From: Cristatella mucedo | Lineage: Eukaryota; Bryozoa; Phylactolaemata; Cristatellidae | Direction: 5' to 3' | Assembly (NCBI GenBank): GCA_009760855.2 | Contig: WPIO01000036.1 | Location: 920,001 to 984,000 of the forward strand | Length of the DNA: 64,000 nt | Shown here: in pieces, positions 42,310-52,275 of the stretch | Layout: the number at the start of each line of letters is the position of its first letter | Numbering within the stretch: position 1 is the stretch's first letter | Made by a program: the position numbers and the translations under genes | The notes under the pieces: model-generated | What the model saw: the letters and a program-made list of their open reading frames with translations, nothing else | Told to the model about the DNA's origin: nothing | The model's database searches: none

Positions 42310-42760
42310 ATGGGATTAGGAAGCGGCACGATTGGTTCTGTTTTTAACACTATTGATCCCGATATCGTACTTGAATGATTGAGAATCATGCTCCATGCTG
42401 GTGCTGCCGAGACTCTGGTGCTGTTCGAATCCTAATTGTCCGCTAGTGGTCAATCAGTGTCGTGCGGCGGTCAAATCTCATCCGTCAGACCTGTGGTGGT
42501 CCACAAGGGTCCGTTCTCAGTCTTTCACTACTCTTCTCTATATGTATACTGAGCCTCTCTGGAAAGCGACACAAACCCACAGCGTTGGCGGCCATTTCTA
42601 TGCTGACGATATGCAGTGGTACTTGTCATTGAAACCGTTGGATTCAGCTGAATGGAACTGATAAACTGAATGCCTGCCTTGCCGACATTCGATCAGGGGA
42701 TGTCGGCAATTTTCTTAAGGCTAAATTCCTCATAGGATACAATATGAGTACGGCTGAACT
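42310..42760 (+). mobile_element. LINE-B RT-domain fragment
   Basis: Translates in pieces to SVFNTIDPDIVLE (RT motif with first catalytic Asp), then YTEPLWKATQTHSVGGHFYADDM (the YADD box). Frameshifts separate the pieces. Confidence 0.7.
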
Positions 42761-42799
42761 AGGAGACTTGGTGCTACTAATTCATGGTGCTGTAGTGCG

Positions 42800-42990
42800 A
42801 CCATAATCGTAAAGGCACGCTGGGTAGGCCGTTGCTTTTCACGACCTCTGTCTCAAAGTCTAGGGTTCGAATCCTGCGGGGGGGGGGGAGGCAATCCTTT
42901 ATTACCACTGCATGCGGTAGCAATAGCCGTAAAGTCTTTAATGTCGCTATAAAAAAGCCTGTTAAATCAGCATGTATTGTTTCCTTCTTA
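42800..42990 (+). mobile_element. SINE-B
   Basis: ATCGTAAAGGCACGCTGGGTAGG head, TTGCTTTTCACGACCTC, perfect B box GGTTCGAATCC, a G-run, CTTTATTACCACTGCATGCGG, GCCTGTTAAATCAGC tail. Confidence 0.88.
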
Positions 42991-43039
42991 TATTCATTTG
43001 CCCGGAATGTGAGGCATCCTCACTGACTGCTGTTTTTCG

Positions 43040-43268
43040 ATCACGTGCTTATGCGTGCTGACACTGTGCATGCTGCCACTAACCACATTTGCATGCTGAC
43101 CCTGTGCATGTCACCCCTAACCATGTTATTCATTTTGTTTGTTTTTCAAGCATGATTTTACTTACCCTTTAATTGCATTTTTCTTTGCAGCAAATGTAAA
43201 GCGCCTAGAAAGAGATTAAGTTCTCTGAGGGCGCTTTATCAAGTACATTATCATTATTATTATTATTA
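43040..43268 (+). mobile_element. L2-A 3' end, well preserved
   Basis: Complete 3' UTR, TTTGCAGCAAATGTAAAGCG, stem-loop AGAGATTAAGTTCTCT within GCGCC...GGGCGC, TTATCAAGTAC and ATT tail. Good reference for the family's 3' end. Confidence 0.93.
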
Positions 43269-43379
43269 AAAGTTTCTTCAAGAGAGTTTCTTTTACAGCT
43301 TTTCCTTAAGTTTCTTTTACAGCTAGCCACTGCGTTCCATCTCTATAAAAGATTAGGGACTGCCAACTAAGGTGGTTAG

Positions 43380-44170
43380 CCTAAGATCTCACTGGCTTTT
43401 TGGTTCAGTCTCGACTCGATCGAGGTAATTCAGTTTTATCTGGGCCACCGAAAAAGCGATACGGCCTTGGCTGCTGGTAAAGAATATGGCTGGATACAGG
43501 GTTAGCCAACAAATCCCAGAGGCTGAGCCAAGTGTCGGCTTTGCTAAAAGAGCTGCAATGCCTCCCGATCGAACAACCGATACAGAGTAAAATTCCAACT
43601 CTAACCCACAAGGCCTCCCGAGACTTGGCTCCTTCATAACTAGCTTAGTTTCAGCCTCCTCTTGCCCTAGGGTCATCTATGGACACAAATTAGCTGCTAC
43701 AATCACTTAACTTCAGCCTTCTCTACCATCAGATCCTCCATAGACATAAATTAGCTGCTACAATCACTTTAACTTCAGCCTTCTCTACCATTAGGTCATC
43801 TATGGACATAAATTAGCTGTGTCATTCCTGCACTTGAAGACTGTTACCGACAAAAGCTTTTGCTCGGAAGGTGGACTGTGGAACTCACTTTGACAACTCT
43901 TACACAATTAAATCTACTCTCGTGCTGCCGACTGTGGCACATCCTTTTCAGTCGTCCTTGGGTGCTACATCCATGCTACCCACTACCTCAAGTGGGCTCC
44001 TGACTCACCTATGCTTCTCACTTTCACTTTGCTTTGTGAGATCTCTTGAACACCATGTGAGCACCGAAAGCAGCTTAGAGAGAAGTGCTTCGAGAGTGCT
44101 ATAGAAAGCTCTGCCGAGTAAAAGTCCCACTTAGTCCTCAGTGCGGCTTTGTGGAGCCATGGACGGAGAC
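43380..44170 (+). mobile_element. LINE-B 3' end with internal duplication
   Basis: RT C-terminal (DLAPS..LA-FQPPLALGSS) through GTGGACTGTGGAACTCAC and UTR to about 44170. A 61-62-bp segment of the RT region is repeated in tandem at 43640-43820. Confidence 0.75.
43640..43820 (+). repeat. 61-62-bp tandem repeat in LINE-B
   Basis: GGACAYAAATTAGCTG recurs at 43681, 43742 and 43804, with TTAACTTCAGCCTTCTCTAC between; an older divergent copy precedes. Confidence 0.88.
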
Positions 44171-44461
44171 AAATGTCATCCCAATGTACCAATGCAGCAG
44201 CAAGACTGCAGAAGGACGAGCTGCTCGTCGAGTGTGACGTCCTTGGTGCCTCCTTGGTGTCTCCTCCCACCGAGTTAGAACCTGTACTACTGCTGTGCTA
44301 CGCCTTCGATGCCCAGCCGATGGGCACTCAATAATCTGCAGCCATTAGCTAGTGAAGACAGCTAACCAATGCCGATCGGCAGCTTTAGCAATAACAGCGC
44401 TGCCGAGCGAGCATGCTTGCGCAAACCGCCAGGGGGAGAGGGTATGCGGCCCCCTTTTAGA

Positions 44462-44496
44462 CGGGCAGCACGCCCCTTCTGTGGGCGTGCTGCCCG
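44462..44496 (+). repeat. hairpin, 14-bp perfect arms
   Basis: CGGGCAGCACGCCC, loop CTTCTGT, GGGCGTGCTGCCCG. Confidence 0.97.
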
Positions 44497-45065
44497 CACG
44501 ATCGGCTAGCTATGGCAAGATCAAGATTGTGCCACCATGCAAAGTGCAGCCCCGATTAAGATTCGTGGCAACACGCTAGGCACTATCTTGCAGCCATGCG
44601 AAGAGAACTATAAACAATATTCATAATTCAAGCAAGAGAGCAGCCTATCATCATTGCTATCACGATTGAGCTATCGTTACTATCATTGTAACATATATTT
44701 TATATATATATGTATATATATATACATTCATAGTACAATGCCCAACACATTTAAAATATGACTGACTGCATGTACACTAGCAGATCGAGGTAGCGCAGCC
44801 GGCTGGCTACGTAGACAGTAACAGCAAGAGCAGATAGCTGCTTCGGTGGCATCCGAAGCCACCACCGCAGCACCTACACCCTGCTGCTGCTGCTTGCTGC
44901 TACTGCCACGGCACTCTTGGACGGCAGGAGGCAGCCGTGTGCGCCACGAGGACAGCCGCCGCTGCCACCACCGTGGAAGGGTCGACCGATGGGGCGAACC
45001 GTGGCTCGCTAGCGCCACCTGCACAGACGCACGCTGCTGCTGCCACAGCTATGCATGCGCCTGCT

Positions 45066-45223
45066 TCACTTGAGAAGCCCGAAGTAGAGCTCGAGCGGCT
45101 TGTTCATCTTCCAATAGCGGCCGTTCACACTCTCCAGCGTCATGCTGCCAGGCAGCAGCATGAAACCCGATGCTGCTGTGAGAATGGATATCTGAAAGGT
45201 GGTCTCGCCCTCTTTCTCGCTAC
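45066..45223 (-). CDS. RING1: RING1/RNF2, coding exon 3 (C-terminal, RAWUL)
   Basis: 158 nt, acceptor GCTTGCAG|GTAGCG, stop TGA at 45066-45068. Encodes the end of the RAWUL (ubiquitin-like) domain: TTFQISILTAASGFMLL, MTLESVNGRYWKMNKPLELYF, matching vertebrate RNF2 'QYTIYIATASGQF' and 'LELVSEKYWKVNKPMELYY'. RAWUL binds CBX proteins and the RYBP/YAF2 C-terminus in PRC1. The first two bases complete a Gly codon split across intron 2. No AATAAA was found close downstream, so the 3' UTR end is open. Confidence 0.95.
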
Positions 45224-45350
45224 CTGCAAGCGCACCGGACAGGCGTCGGCTGATTGGCTGGAGAAGCAGGCAGTGCAGGCAGGCAGCAGGCAGGCAGGCA
45301 GGCAGTGCCCTGCCTGCCTGCCTGCTGCTCATCTGCTCAACGCCACTCAC
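45224..45350 (-). other. RING1 intron 2
   Basis: 127 nt, GTGAGT...GCAG, phase 1. Contains the 16-bp-arm hairpin at 45290-45325. Confidence 0.93.
45290..45325 (-). repeat. hairpin, 16-bp perfect arms, in RING1 intron 2
   Basis: GCAGGCAGGCAGGCAG, loop TGCC, then the exact reverse complement. The arms are (CAGG)n and (CCTG)n; the element lies 25 nt inside the intron from its donor. Confidence 0.96.
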
Positions 45351-45464
45351 CCAAGCTAGCTGCTGCTGCTGCTGCCGCCACCGCTGCTGCAGCTTCAGAG
45401 ACTCCTTCGCCCCGCTCGCCGTCTGTCTGCATCTTCAACGCCAGGTACTTGGCCAGGTGATCGA
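45351..45464 (-). CDS. RING1: RING1/RNF2, coding exon 2
   Basis: 114 nt. Acceptor CCACCTTTGCAG|TCGATCAC, donor TTGG|GTGAGT. Encodes (V)DHLAKYLALKMQTDG, the counterpart of vertebrate 'VDHLSKYLAVRLALEE' in RAWUL, then a Glu/Gly stretch and an Ala-rich run (EAAAAVAAAAAASLG) encoded mostly by GCA. Vertebrate RNF2 has a different loop here, so the Ala run is a lineage-specific insertion in a surface loop, probably from trinucleotide expansion. It joins exon 1 through a Val codon split G|TC. Confidence 0.95.
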
Positions 45465-45537
45465 CTGCAAAGGTGGGACGAAAATACCTCAGCCGACGAT
45501 GGAGGGGCACGCACTGGCTACATAGTACATCTCCCTC

Positions 45538-45575
45538 ACACATGCACACACACACACACACACACGCGCGCACAG

Positions 45576-45657
<82 letters not shown>

Positions 45658-45686
45658 GAGCACACGCGCACAGGCACACACACACA

Positions 45687-45733
<47 letters not shown>
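45538..45733. repeat. (CA)n tract, long
   Basis: About 195 bp of CA with a few CACGCGCACAGG interruptions. On the RING1 sense strand it is (TG)n, ending about 75 nt upstream of the exon 2 acceptor. Confidence 0.97.
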
Positions 45734-45734
<1 letters not shown>

Positions 45735-46284
45735 ACAAAAGCATTGCAAGATGAGCTAACGATGCTGCAGTGCACAGAGCGTTTCGTGGATGCAACGCTG
45801 GAAAACTGCTACTACTTTGTACAAGGCTGCAGTATATTTGACCCTTGACTTGACGAGCATACTCCAGATTTCTGAAAGCCTTCGAAAGCAAAGCAAGCTT
45901 AACAGAGTTATAGCTCAGAATCGCAAGCTCAGACCACAATCAAGGTCGAGCTCAGACCACAATTTCCTACTAAAGCGCTGCGTAATGCCAAACAAAAAGC
46001 ATCCATTGCTTTGGCTCAGAAGGGAGCAACTGTGACGGCATTGACTTTACCATTTAAAAACACTTTCTTTTAGTAAGTAGACAATTTTATCGACCAGTAC
46101 CTGTGCTTTGGCAACTTTGGTTGCTTTTTAGTGTTCTGCTAATTTGAGGCATTGACCATGATTATTTGAGTAATCAATTTTGAATGAATACACTTTTAAC
46201 GATTGCTTTATTTAAAGGTTCCTGGCCGAAAGTGTTGCAGCCTTGGTTGCATCGATGCATCGTCCTCGTTGACGTCTTTCCAGC

Positions 46285-46350
46285 ACATTAAAGTCCCTAG
46301 AAAGACATTATATTCTAGAAGGGCACTATATAAATGCCTAATCATTATTA
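46285..46350 (+). mobile_element. L2-like tail, diverged
   Basis: CATTAAAGTCCCTAGAAAGACATTATATTCTAGAAGGGCACTATATAAATG followed by ATTATTA; the stem-loop is degenerate. Confidence 0.55.
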
Positions 46351-47225
46351 GTACTGCAAGTATTCCTAGACTCACATTCTTTGCTTAATCATTCGTTGTA
46401 AAACTGCAATTTTGGAGAAACCAGGGTATAGTCCTTTTCTTAGAAACATGTTCAAGCTGTACAGACGGCAGATCGATACGCTCTGCTCAGATGAGTCACG
46501 GTCACAGTAAACAATGCAAAACCTCAACATTCGCAGCATATCCAGGCGAACCCCTTATCAATACACCATATCCAGCCTGGATAGTTTAGGGAAACAAGAA
46601 ATAACGGTCGGCTATCAGGTTGAACATTAGCAAAGTGTACCGGAAGACTGCAGCAAGCACAGCTGGCCCCGACGGCACCAAAGTGCACACGGACGAGAGG
46701 AACAACAGCAAGGTGAAGACAAGAGATCGATGCTCTTGATAATCATAAGAGCTCGACTATGCAAAGTTCAATGGCCAGGCAAAGTTCGTGGGCCAGGCAA
46801 AGTATATGATCCAGGTAAAGATTGCCCTACACTGGCTGGGACCGGAAAGTGATGCCGGCTATACGTCAGCACTAACTGCTGCATGCACAAGCGCCTGCCC
46901 TCCTCAGCAGGCATTCGTACACGATGAGCATTGCACCTCAAAGCCTCACTCGGAATACAGAGGCAGCCGTTAGATGGGGCAGCTGTTGCCTGTTATTCTC
47001 TGTGTCGTCCTCAGCACAGCTGCATGCTAACAAGTGGCTGGTGCAGACACCGGCCGACGGTGGCTATGTGGGTCGATGCCGGCAATAAATGAGGAACCGG
47101 CTGCATTGCACAGCTACATCGTTGAAAAACGCATCGGATAGCCACCTGCCCGACTCGTTACCTGCTCAAAAAAGAGGCACCATCAAAGCATGGGGCAGCT
47201 TAGAATAATAATATAAATATAAATA

Positions 47226-47368
47226 AATAAATATAATTCATTTATATAGCACCCCAAGAGAACTTAATCTCTATTCAGAAGTGCTTCACATATGCCTCGG
47301 GGCTCGAGCCCACGATCTCAGTCAGACCTTGGTCGGGGCGAGCACCTTAACCGCTAGACCGAACCAAT
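47226..47368 (-). mobile_element. SINE-A inside an L2-A (AAT)n tail
   Basis: Complete reverse-complement SINE-A from AATTCATTTATATAGCACC to CCGCTAGACCGAACC, bounded on both sides by AAT repeats that continue into the L2-A tail at 47369. Confidence 0.92.
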
Positions 47369-47452
47369 AATAATAATAATAATAATAATGCACTTGATGA
47401 AGTGCCCTCAGAGAACTCAATCTCCTTCTAGGCGCTTTACATTTGCAGAAGC
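47369..47452 (-). mobile_element. L2-A 3' tail
   Basis: (AAT)n, GCACTTGATGAAGTGCCCTC, stem-loop and AGGCGCTTTACATTTGCAG. Confidence 0.9.
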
Positions 47453-48204
47453 AGCCCCATGCCTGCTGCACAGACCAAAAATAAAGGCCCGCTGAGGCAA
47501 GGGCAGCTAGAGACCAGCAAAAAGCCACCCGAGCATCAAACGTCTCTTCGAGTTTCTTTCCTAATACAAGCAGCACTGAAAGGCCCACTACACCAGCAAG
47601 GTGACTCACAAACGTAGGGAAGCATGCCGAGCAGCCTGCCCGGCAACAAACAGGAAGCCACTAACATCCGGTTTCTCATTAACTGTGGTCATCCTGCAGG
47701 CAAGTGAATGCAAGTACTGCTGAAGTAGCTTCGAATAACAGCAGCTTCTGATGAAGGAGACCACCTAGGGAGGGTCGTACCTAGCTGCTGCTATGCCATA
47801 GCTAGTGCCTTAGTGCCAAGAGCTCTCAATTTCACCAGCTCCTTGGCCCATCTCAAAGTTGTGCAGATGCACCTAATTGACTTCACCCTTATCAGGACTA
47901 CGTCAGCTTGCTGAAGGTAAGTTAACCCGGACACCTTAGACCTGTCACGTAACATAGCTACCCCTGTTCTGAAAGCATCGACTTCAAATTAAAAGTAAAG
48001 ACATTACTTTAGAGAAATGCGTATTCTGAAGCCTTACTCGAGCCATCAATGCGAAAGCAGCTCTCTTTGAGGGTTGGGTGCAGCAGCAAAAAACTCTTTA
48101 GGCACCTAGAAGCTCAGGTCACAGACTGCTTTGATGAAGAACCGTTGGCGGCTATCGGTCCGACAGCACACACAGTCAACCGGTCTTGCTGTTACCTGCC
48201 AAGT

Positions 48205-48243
48205 CCTGCAAAGCTCAGCCTGCCTGAGGCTGAGCTTTGCAGG
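48205..48243 (-). repeat. hairpin, 17-bp perfect arms, in RING1 intron 1
   Basis: CCTGCAAAGCTCAGCCT, loop GCCTG, AGGCTGAGCTTTGCAGG. The longest perfect hairpin noted in the window. Confidence 0.97.
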
Positions 48244-48405
48244 TCTTTCATACCAAGCTAAATTGCCTATCAGTCTTGACTTGCATTTTCCGTACCTTCA
48301 CTTATGCTCAGGCCAAAAAAATGTAGCTATCCCTGGCATTACGATAACGATTTTTTTGTAACATACTTTTTTGCTCTGCCGGATTGTGAAAAAAGCGTCT
48401 ACAAG

Positions 48406-48479
48406 TCTGATTTGCCCATTCTACTGGGTTTATGCTACTCGATCTGATTTGCCCATTCTACTGGGTTTATGCTACTCGA
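48406..48479 (+). repeat. 37-bp perfect tandem duplication
   Basis: Two identical 37-bp copies beginning TCTGATTTGCCCATTCTACT; no differences seen, so it is recent. Confidence 0.96.
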
Positions 48480-49014
48480 TCTGCCGAGACCTCTCGCGTG
48501 CCGATATATGCTCGTGTCTCTCCCTTTGTAAATCCACAAAGCCACAAAGACAAAGCCTGAGTGGGTTTCGAGCTGCTGGATAGTGTTCCCATAGCTAAGA
48601 CTCAAAGCCTAAGCAGCCTCCTATCAGGCTACTCCCAAGCCGTTCACGTTCACTTTCACGGCTGCCCAAATGCGGCCAGGCTTCTTGGTTGTGTGTAGCT
48701 ACAGACGGATACCTACATTCGCACCAAGTTATATAGCAGCTGGCACAACTGCACAGTGTCATGGGGTACGAAATGAAACTCGTTCGGAAACGGCACAAAT
48801 TCGTCGCGTCGCCAGAACAATGGCGACTCAGCACCGACTTTGTGGCTACATTGAAACTAGGAACGGTTCCAATTTGAGTGCGCCGGGTTGGCCAGCCGTG
48901 CGGCCAGGCAGGCCAGCCGGTGCAGCGCTCCAGCTGGCCACCGAGTCAAGCGAAAGTGAGAGTAAGTCGCAGGCATTGAAGCCCCACACCGCATGGCATG
49001 CATGGTGTGACAAA

Positions 49015-49016
<2 letters not shown>

Positions 49017-49055
<39 letters not shown>

Positions 49056-49105
49056 CGAAAGAGAGAGCGAGAGAGAGAGTGACGAGAGACAGTCAGACAG
49101 AGACA
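49017..49105. repeat. (GA)n tract, interrupted
   Basis: GAGAGA runs with CGAGAGAGACG and GACAGTCAGACAG interruptions. On the RING1 sense strand it is CU-rich and starts about 35 nt after the exon 1 donor. Confidence 0.93.
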
Positions 49106-49140
49106 GCGAGACCAGGAGGGCGGGCTTTCGCGTCGCTTAC

Positions 49141-49957
49141 CGGTCGCGTTGGCGGTGGTCTTCAAGTAGCGCGTCCTCTTGCTGAAACCGGCGCCGCTCT
49201 CGCTCGGCAGCGCCTTGAACACGAGCTCAACTTCCGAGCTCTGCGACTGGCCCGAGTCGGGACCGTCCATGTTGACGCTCGATTCGTCCGCCTCGCCGGC
49301 GGCACACGACGACGCGTTGGCCGAGTCTGCCGAGCTCGCTCGGCTGCGCTTCGGCTGCGGCGTGGACGGCTGCTGCTGCTGCTGAGGCTGCGGCTGGGTG
49401 GCCGCCAACGGCTGCTGCTGCTGCTCCGCCCGCTCGTCGTCGTCTCCGCCGCCGGCGGCTGGACCGGCGGCCAGCTGCCGCTTGATGCGCGCCCGCTGCA
49501 CGCGGAACATGGCTTGCTGCCGCATGCCGTGCTCTATGCTCTGCATGAGCGCCGAGTGGTTGTGGTGCTTGTTCAGCTTGGCCAGAACGCGCTCCTGGTG
49601 CGCCTCGTACTCGTCGCGACTCGGATAGATCTTCTCGATCAGGGCGTCGAAATTCGGGTCCGCCCGCAGCGAGCGTCGCGAGACCAGCTTTTTCCGGCAC
49701 GTCGGACACTCTTTGTTGCTGTTCCGCAGCGCGGTCGTAATGCACTCCTGGCAGAAGCGATGCAAGCACTCCTTGGTCGTCATCGTGTTTTTTAGCATGT
49801 CCAAGCATATCGGGCACATGAGCTCGCTGTGCAGCTTCCGCGGCGACACAGCTATCTCCGTGCTGTCAGTTATTACCTCCTGGGGCGTTCTCTGACGCTC
49901 GTACGGGCTCAGTTCCCAAGTCTTGTTCATCGGTGGCGCCGCTTCGGTGGTAGCCAT
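49141..49957 (-). CDS. RING1: RING1/RNF2 Polycomb E3 ubiquitin ligase, coding exon 1
   Basis: Encodes residues 1-272 and one base of a 362-aa RING1/RNF2, the catalytic subunit of Polycomb repressive complex 1 that monoubiquitinates histone H2A in the nucleus. ATG at 49957 is in AAAATGG context; a GTG nine bases upstream is not a eukaryotic start. Visible order: [20 protein letters not shown] (12-31), C3HC4 RING with zinc ligands C48, C51, C64, H66, C69, C72, C84, C87, the RING-proximal segment [40 protein letters not shown], then a low-complexity Gln/Pro/Ser linker (about 165-240), and the first RAWUL strand [21 protein letters not shown]. Donor ACCG|GTAAGC, phase 1. All RING ligands are present. 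GC-rich third positions. Vertebrate RNF2 is 336 aa; the extra length is mainly the linker. Upstream non-coding exons are possible. Confidence 0.97.
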
Positions 49958-50130
49958 TTTGGACACGGCAGTCTTCGGGCGCGGTGGGTCGGCGTGACCC
50001 TTTGACCCGCAGACTTCACCCTCGCGTTCCGTGGCCCACCCCAGAGAGATGAAAGAAAAAATTGCGTAACTCTTAAATTAAAATATAAATCAGTCTGATG
50101 GGGCTTCTTTAACATCAAACGTCTATTGCA
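49958..50130 (-). promoter_or_regulatory. RING1 5' region
   Basis: GC-rich 5' leader (49960-50040) giving way to AT-rich sequence at 50050. No TATA box seen; a CpG-type start is likely. Inferred from position only. Confidence 0.35.
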
Positions 50131-50365
50131 TTTGGTTATTCATGCATGGGCCTGAAGCTTCCGCACTGCGAACGTGGACTCGAGCGGCGACCGGGCGCGG
50201 CTGTAATCTGAATGCGGCCGCCCCAGAACCTTCGGCTGTCGCTTCGCTATTTAGTCGCGCCACCTATGGATACCTCAGATTTTCTGCTGCAGGCCCTTCC
50301 GATGCATACGCCCCGCCTTTCGCAATCGCGCCGCCATTGGACTCTCAGCATACACACTCGCGCGC

Positions 50366-50530
50366 AGTAATGTAATGTATTGTAAAGAAATGCATCTCCG
50401 TCAGTAACTCAACGCAGCCACACGGACTGACTGGGCGCTACGCTGGAGATTGTTCTATGGTGCACTCAAACCCTAAGCGGCTCTCGGTGCGCATGCGGTA
50501 GCTGACAACACGAGACGCCTTTAGAAAAGA
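50366..50530 (-). mobile_element. LINE-B 3' end
   Basis: TAATGTAATGTATTG tail side, CATCTCCGTCAGTAACTCAACG, then CTAAGCGGCTCTCGGTGCGC. Short and truncated. Confidence 0.8.
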
Positions 50531-50534
50531 GTCG

Positions 50535-50915
50535 TGCGACTGACCATTTCGCGCGCTGCGTCCTGGCGTCGCTGTTAACGCACATCTCCTACCACCTTCC
50601 TCGAAATGGTACGGATCATGTACTATGGGAAGTAAATATATGCACCCGGACGACGCCGAAAGACGTCGCGGCGTGACGGTTTCCCCGGCAACACCGATCG
50701 CGTCTCCTTAGCGAAGTCATTGGCGTGCGACATGCTTACCGACATTTGGGCACACACTTACGGCGGCATTGTATTCGCTGCACTTTCCGCTCTAAATTGC
50801 CGGGCCGGCTGCCTTCAGGGAGACGCCTACACGTAAATATTCCTCGGTGCGCGTATGCATACGGAAATCTTGCAGTTCTAATCGATTGACGGGCTTCTTT
50901 TCCAGTATATGCTAT
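50535..50915. other. unassigned stretch
   Basis: Nothing identified. Confidence 0.35.
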
Positions 50916-50919
50916 GCTA

Positions 50920-51005
50920 AGAGGCCAAAAAGAGATTTTGTTCTCTTTTGGAACAATGCGTACATATTAGTTATTTTATTATTGTTATTTTTATTATTAC
51001 TATTA
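50920..51005 (+). mobile_element. L2-like tail, diverged
   Basis: CTAAGAGGCCAAAAAGAGATTTTGTTCTCTTTTGGAACAATG keeps the stem-loop shape with altered bases, followed by TTATTATTGTTATTTTTATTATT. Confidence 0.55.
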
Positions 51006-51335
51006 TTCCAAGAGTTGATGCTGATCCCTATTCGCTGATGTCGCTTCACAGCAAGAAAGCCCTTGGCGAAAAATTGGCGACCGGGGTAGGTTGAGAATGG
51101 CCAAGTAGCATCGTGCGTCAGAGCTTAACAATCAACGTACGTGACTCCGGGAGAATGAGACGCAACGCGCCGCTGGAGACGGCTGAACTGAGTGCAGAGG
51201 TCTCCGTGGACTCGTTGGCTGTTCGGTAAAATACCGTCCTACATAAGCTACCTAAACCTTCCAAGTGGCGCCAGAGCGCAGGGGAAGATTTAGAAACCCC
51301 CCTCCCCGCCTCCAGCCCGCAGCTGGTCCCGAGAT

Positions 51336-51439
<104 letters not shown>

Positions 51440-51654
51440 TCTAGAACATTTCACTCCACGGCGATGCAGATGATGCACGTATTTAGCTCTGTGGTGTTTC
51501 CTTCCGGCCTGCAAACACCTCAAAACTGTACTACATAGCCTGCAGCTTTTGTGTTGCTGAAATTTGCTCTTAGATTGAAAAAACTTTCTCAGATTGAGTG
51601 ACGATTAATCAAAAATAACTGTTACAGACAAGCTTACTATTATTTACAAATTGG

Positions 51655-51762
51655 CAGGCCTAGCCCTCATAGATCGTGTTTCCTTTGCAGCAAATGTAAA
51701 GCGCCTAGAAAGAGACTGAGTTCTCTGAGGGCGCTTTATCAAGTCCATTATTATTATTATTA
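51655..51762 (+). mobile_element. L2-A 3' tail
   Basis: ATCGTGTTTCCTTTGCAGC, stem-loop (AGAGACTGAGTTCTCT), GGGCGCTTTATCAAGTCC and ATT units. Confidence 0.9.
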
Positions 51763-52011
51763 TGGGCCCGAGAGCATGTAATCAATAGCGTCTACGAGCA
51801 ATCTGGGTGTCCTGTTCTGAAGTGACCTTTTATATATATATAACTGAATGATCACATTAGATCCCCAGTCAAGCCTGACAACTTTCAGCTGGCCACCATT
51901 GTAACGTTGTGGTGGCATTGCCTAGGCAAGGATACCACAGCCCGGCTAGCCCGTGCATTGGAACGTTCCGTCTAGATACCTCGGCGCTTAAGAGTTGGTA
52001 TACCACTCGGT

Positions 52012-52168
52012 AGCCGCAGTGGTTTGGCCTAGTGGTTAAGGGGCTCGCCCCGACCAAGGTGTGGCCGAAGTCGTGGGCTCGAACCCCGAGGCATGTGTGA
52101 AGCACCTGAATAGAGATTAAGTTCTCTTAGGGGTGCCATACAAACGAATTAATTTTTATTTTTTATCA
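52012..52168 (+). mobile_element. SINE-A, near full length
   Basis: GTGGTTTGGCCTAGTGGTTAAGG, GTGGGCTCGAACCCCG, GCATGTGTGAAGCACCTG, stem-loop, AACGAATTAATTTTTATTTTTT. Confidence 0.9.
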
Positions 52169-52169
52169 G

Positions 52170-52275
52170 GGCTATTGTTGCGTCGCGAGCATTACAGCTG
52201 TCATATTTACACCTCTCCCACCTATACTGGCTCTGTAGAAAGTGGTGCATCGACTTCAAGTTCCTGTAGCTCACT
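52170..52275 (+). mobile_element. L2-A RT C-terminal scrap
   Basis: Equivalent to the region coding CHITPLLADLHWLPVKQRID; frameshifted. Confidence 0.6.

Larger units (their letters stand above)
45465..49140 (-). other. RING1 intron 1
   Basis: 3676-nt intron, GTAAGC...GCAG, phase 1. It holds (CT)n (as transcribed) right after the donor, two tandem 37-bp copies, a 17-bp hairpin, SINE-A, an L2-A tail and a long (TG)n (as transcribed) close to the acceptor. Confidence 0.92.

Noticed and set aside
45337-45775. Cys-Val and Thr-His repeat ORFs
   Set aside because: Translations of the (CA)n tract; only the 45351-45464 part in one frame is real RING1 coding sequence.
46740-47100. LTR-like region with AATAAA at 47086
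   Set aside because: No TATA, no paired copy and no defined ends; short GGCCAGGCAAAGT repeats alone are not enough.
48205-48243. microRNA precursor
   Set aside because: Total length 39 nt with a 5-nt loop and perfect stem is too short for Drosha/Dicer processing.
48515-48575. LINE-B 3' end
   Set aside because: Only a short AAATCCACAAAGCCACAAAGAC resemblance; no UTR match follows.
48998-49795. 265-codon plus-strand ORF opposite RING1 exon 1
   Set aside because: It is the antisense shadow of the conserved RING1 coding exon; GC-rich codons on one strand keep the other open. Its Arg/Leu-rich product is not protein-like.
49966-49966. GTG at 49966 as RING1 start
   Set aside because: Non-ATG; the ATG at 49957 has a good context and the protein N-terminus is variable in this family.
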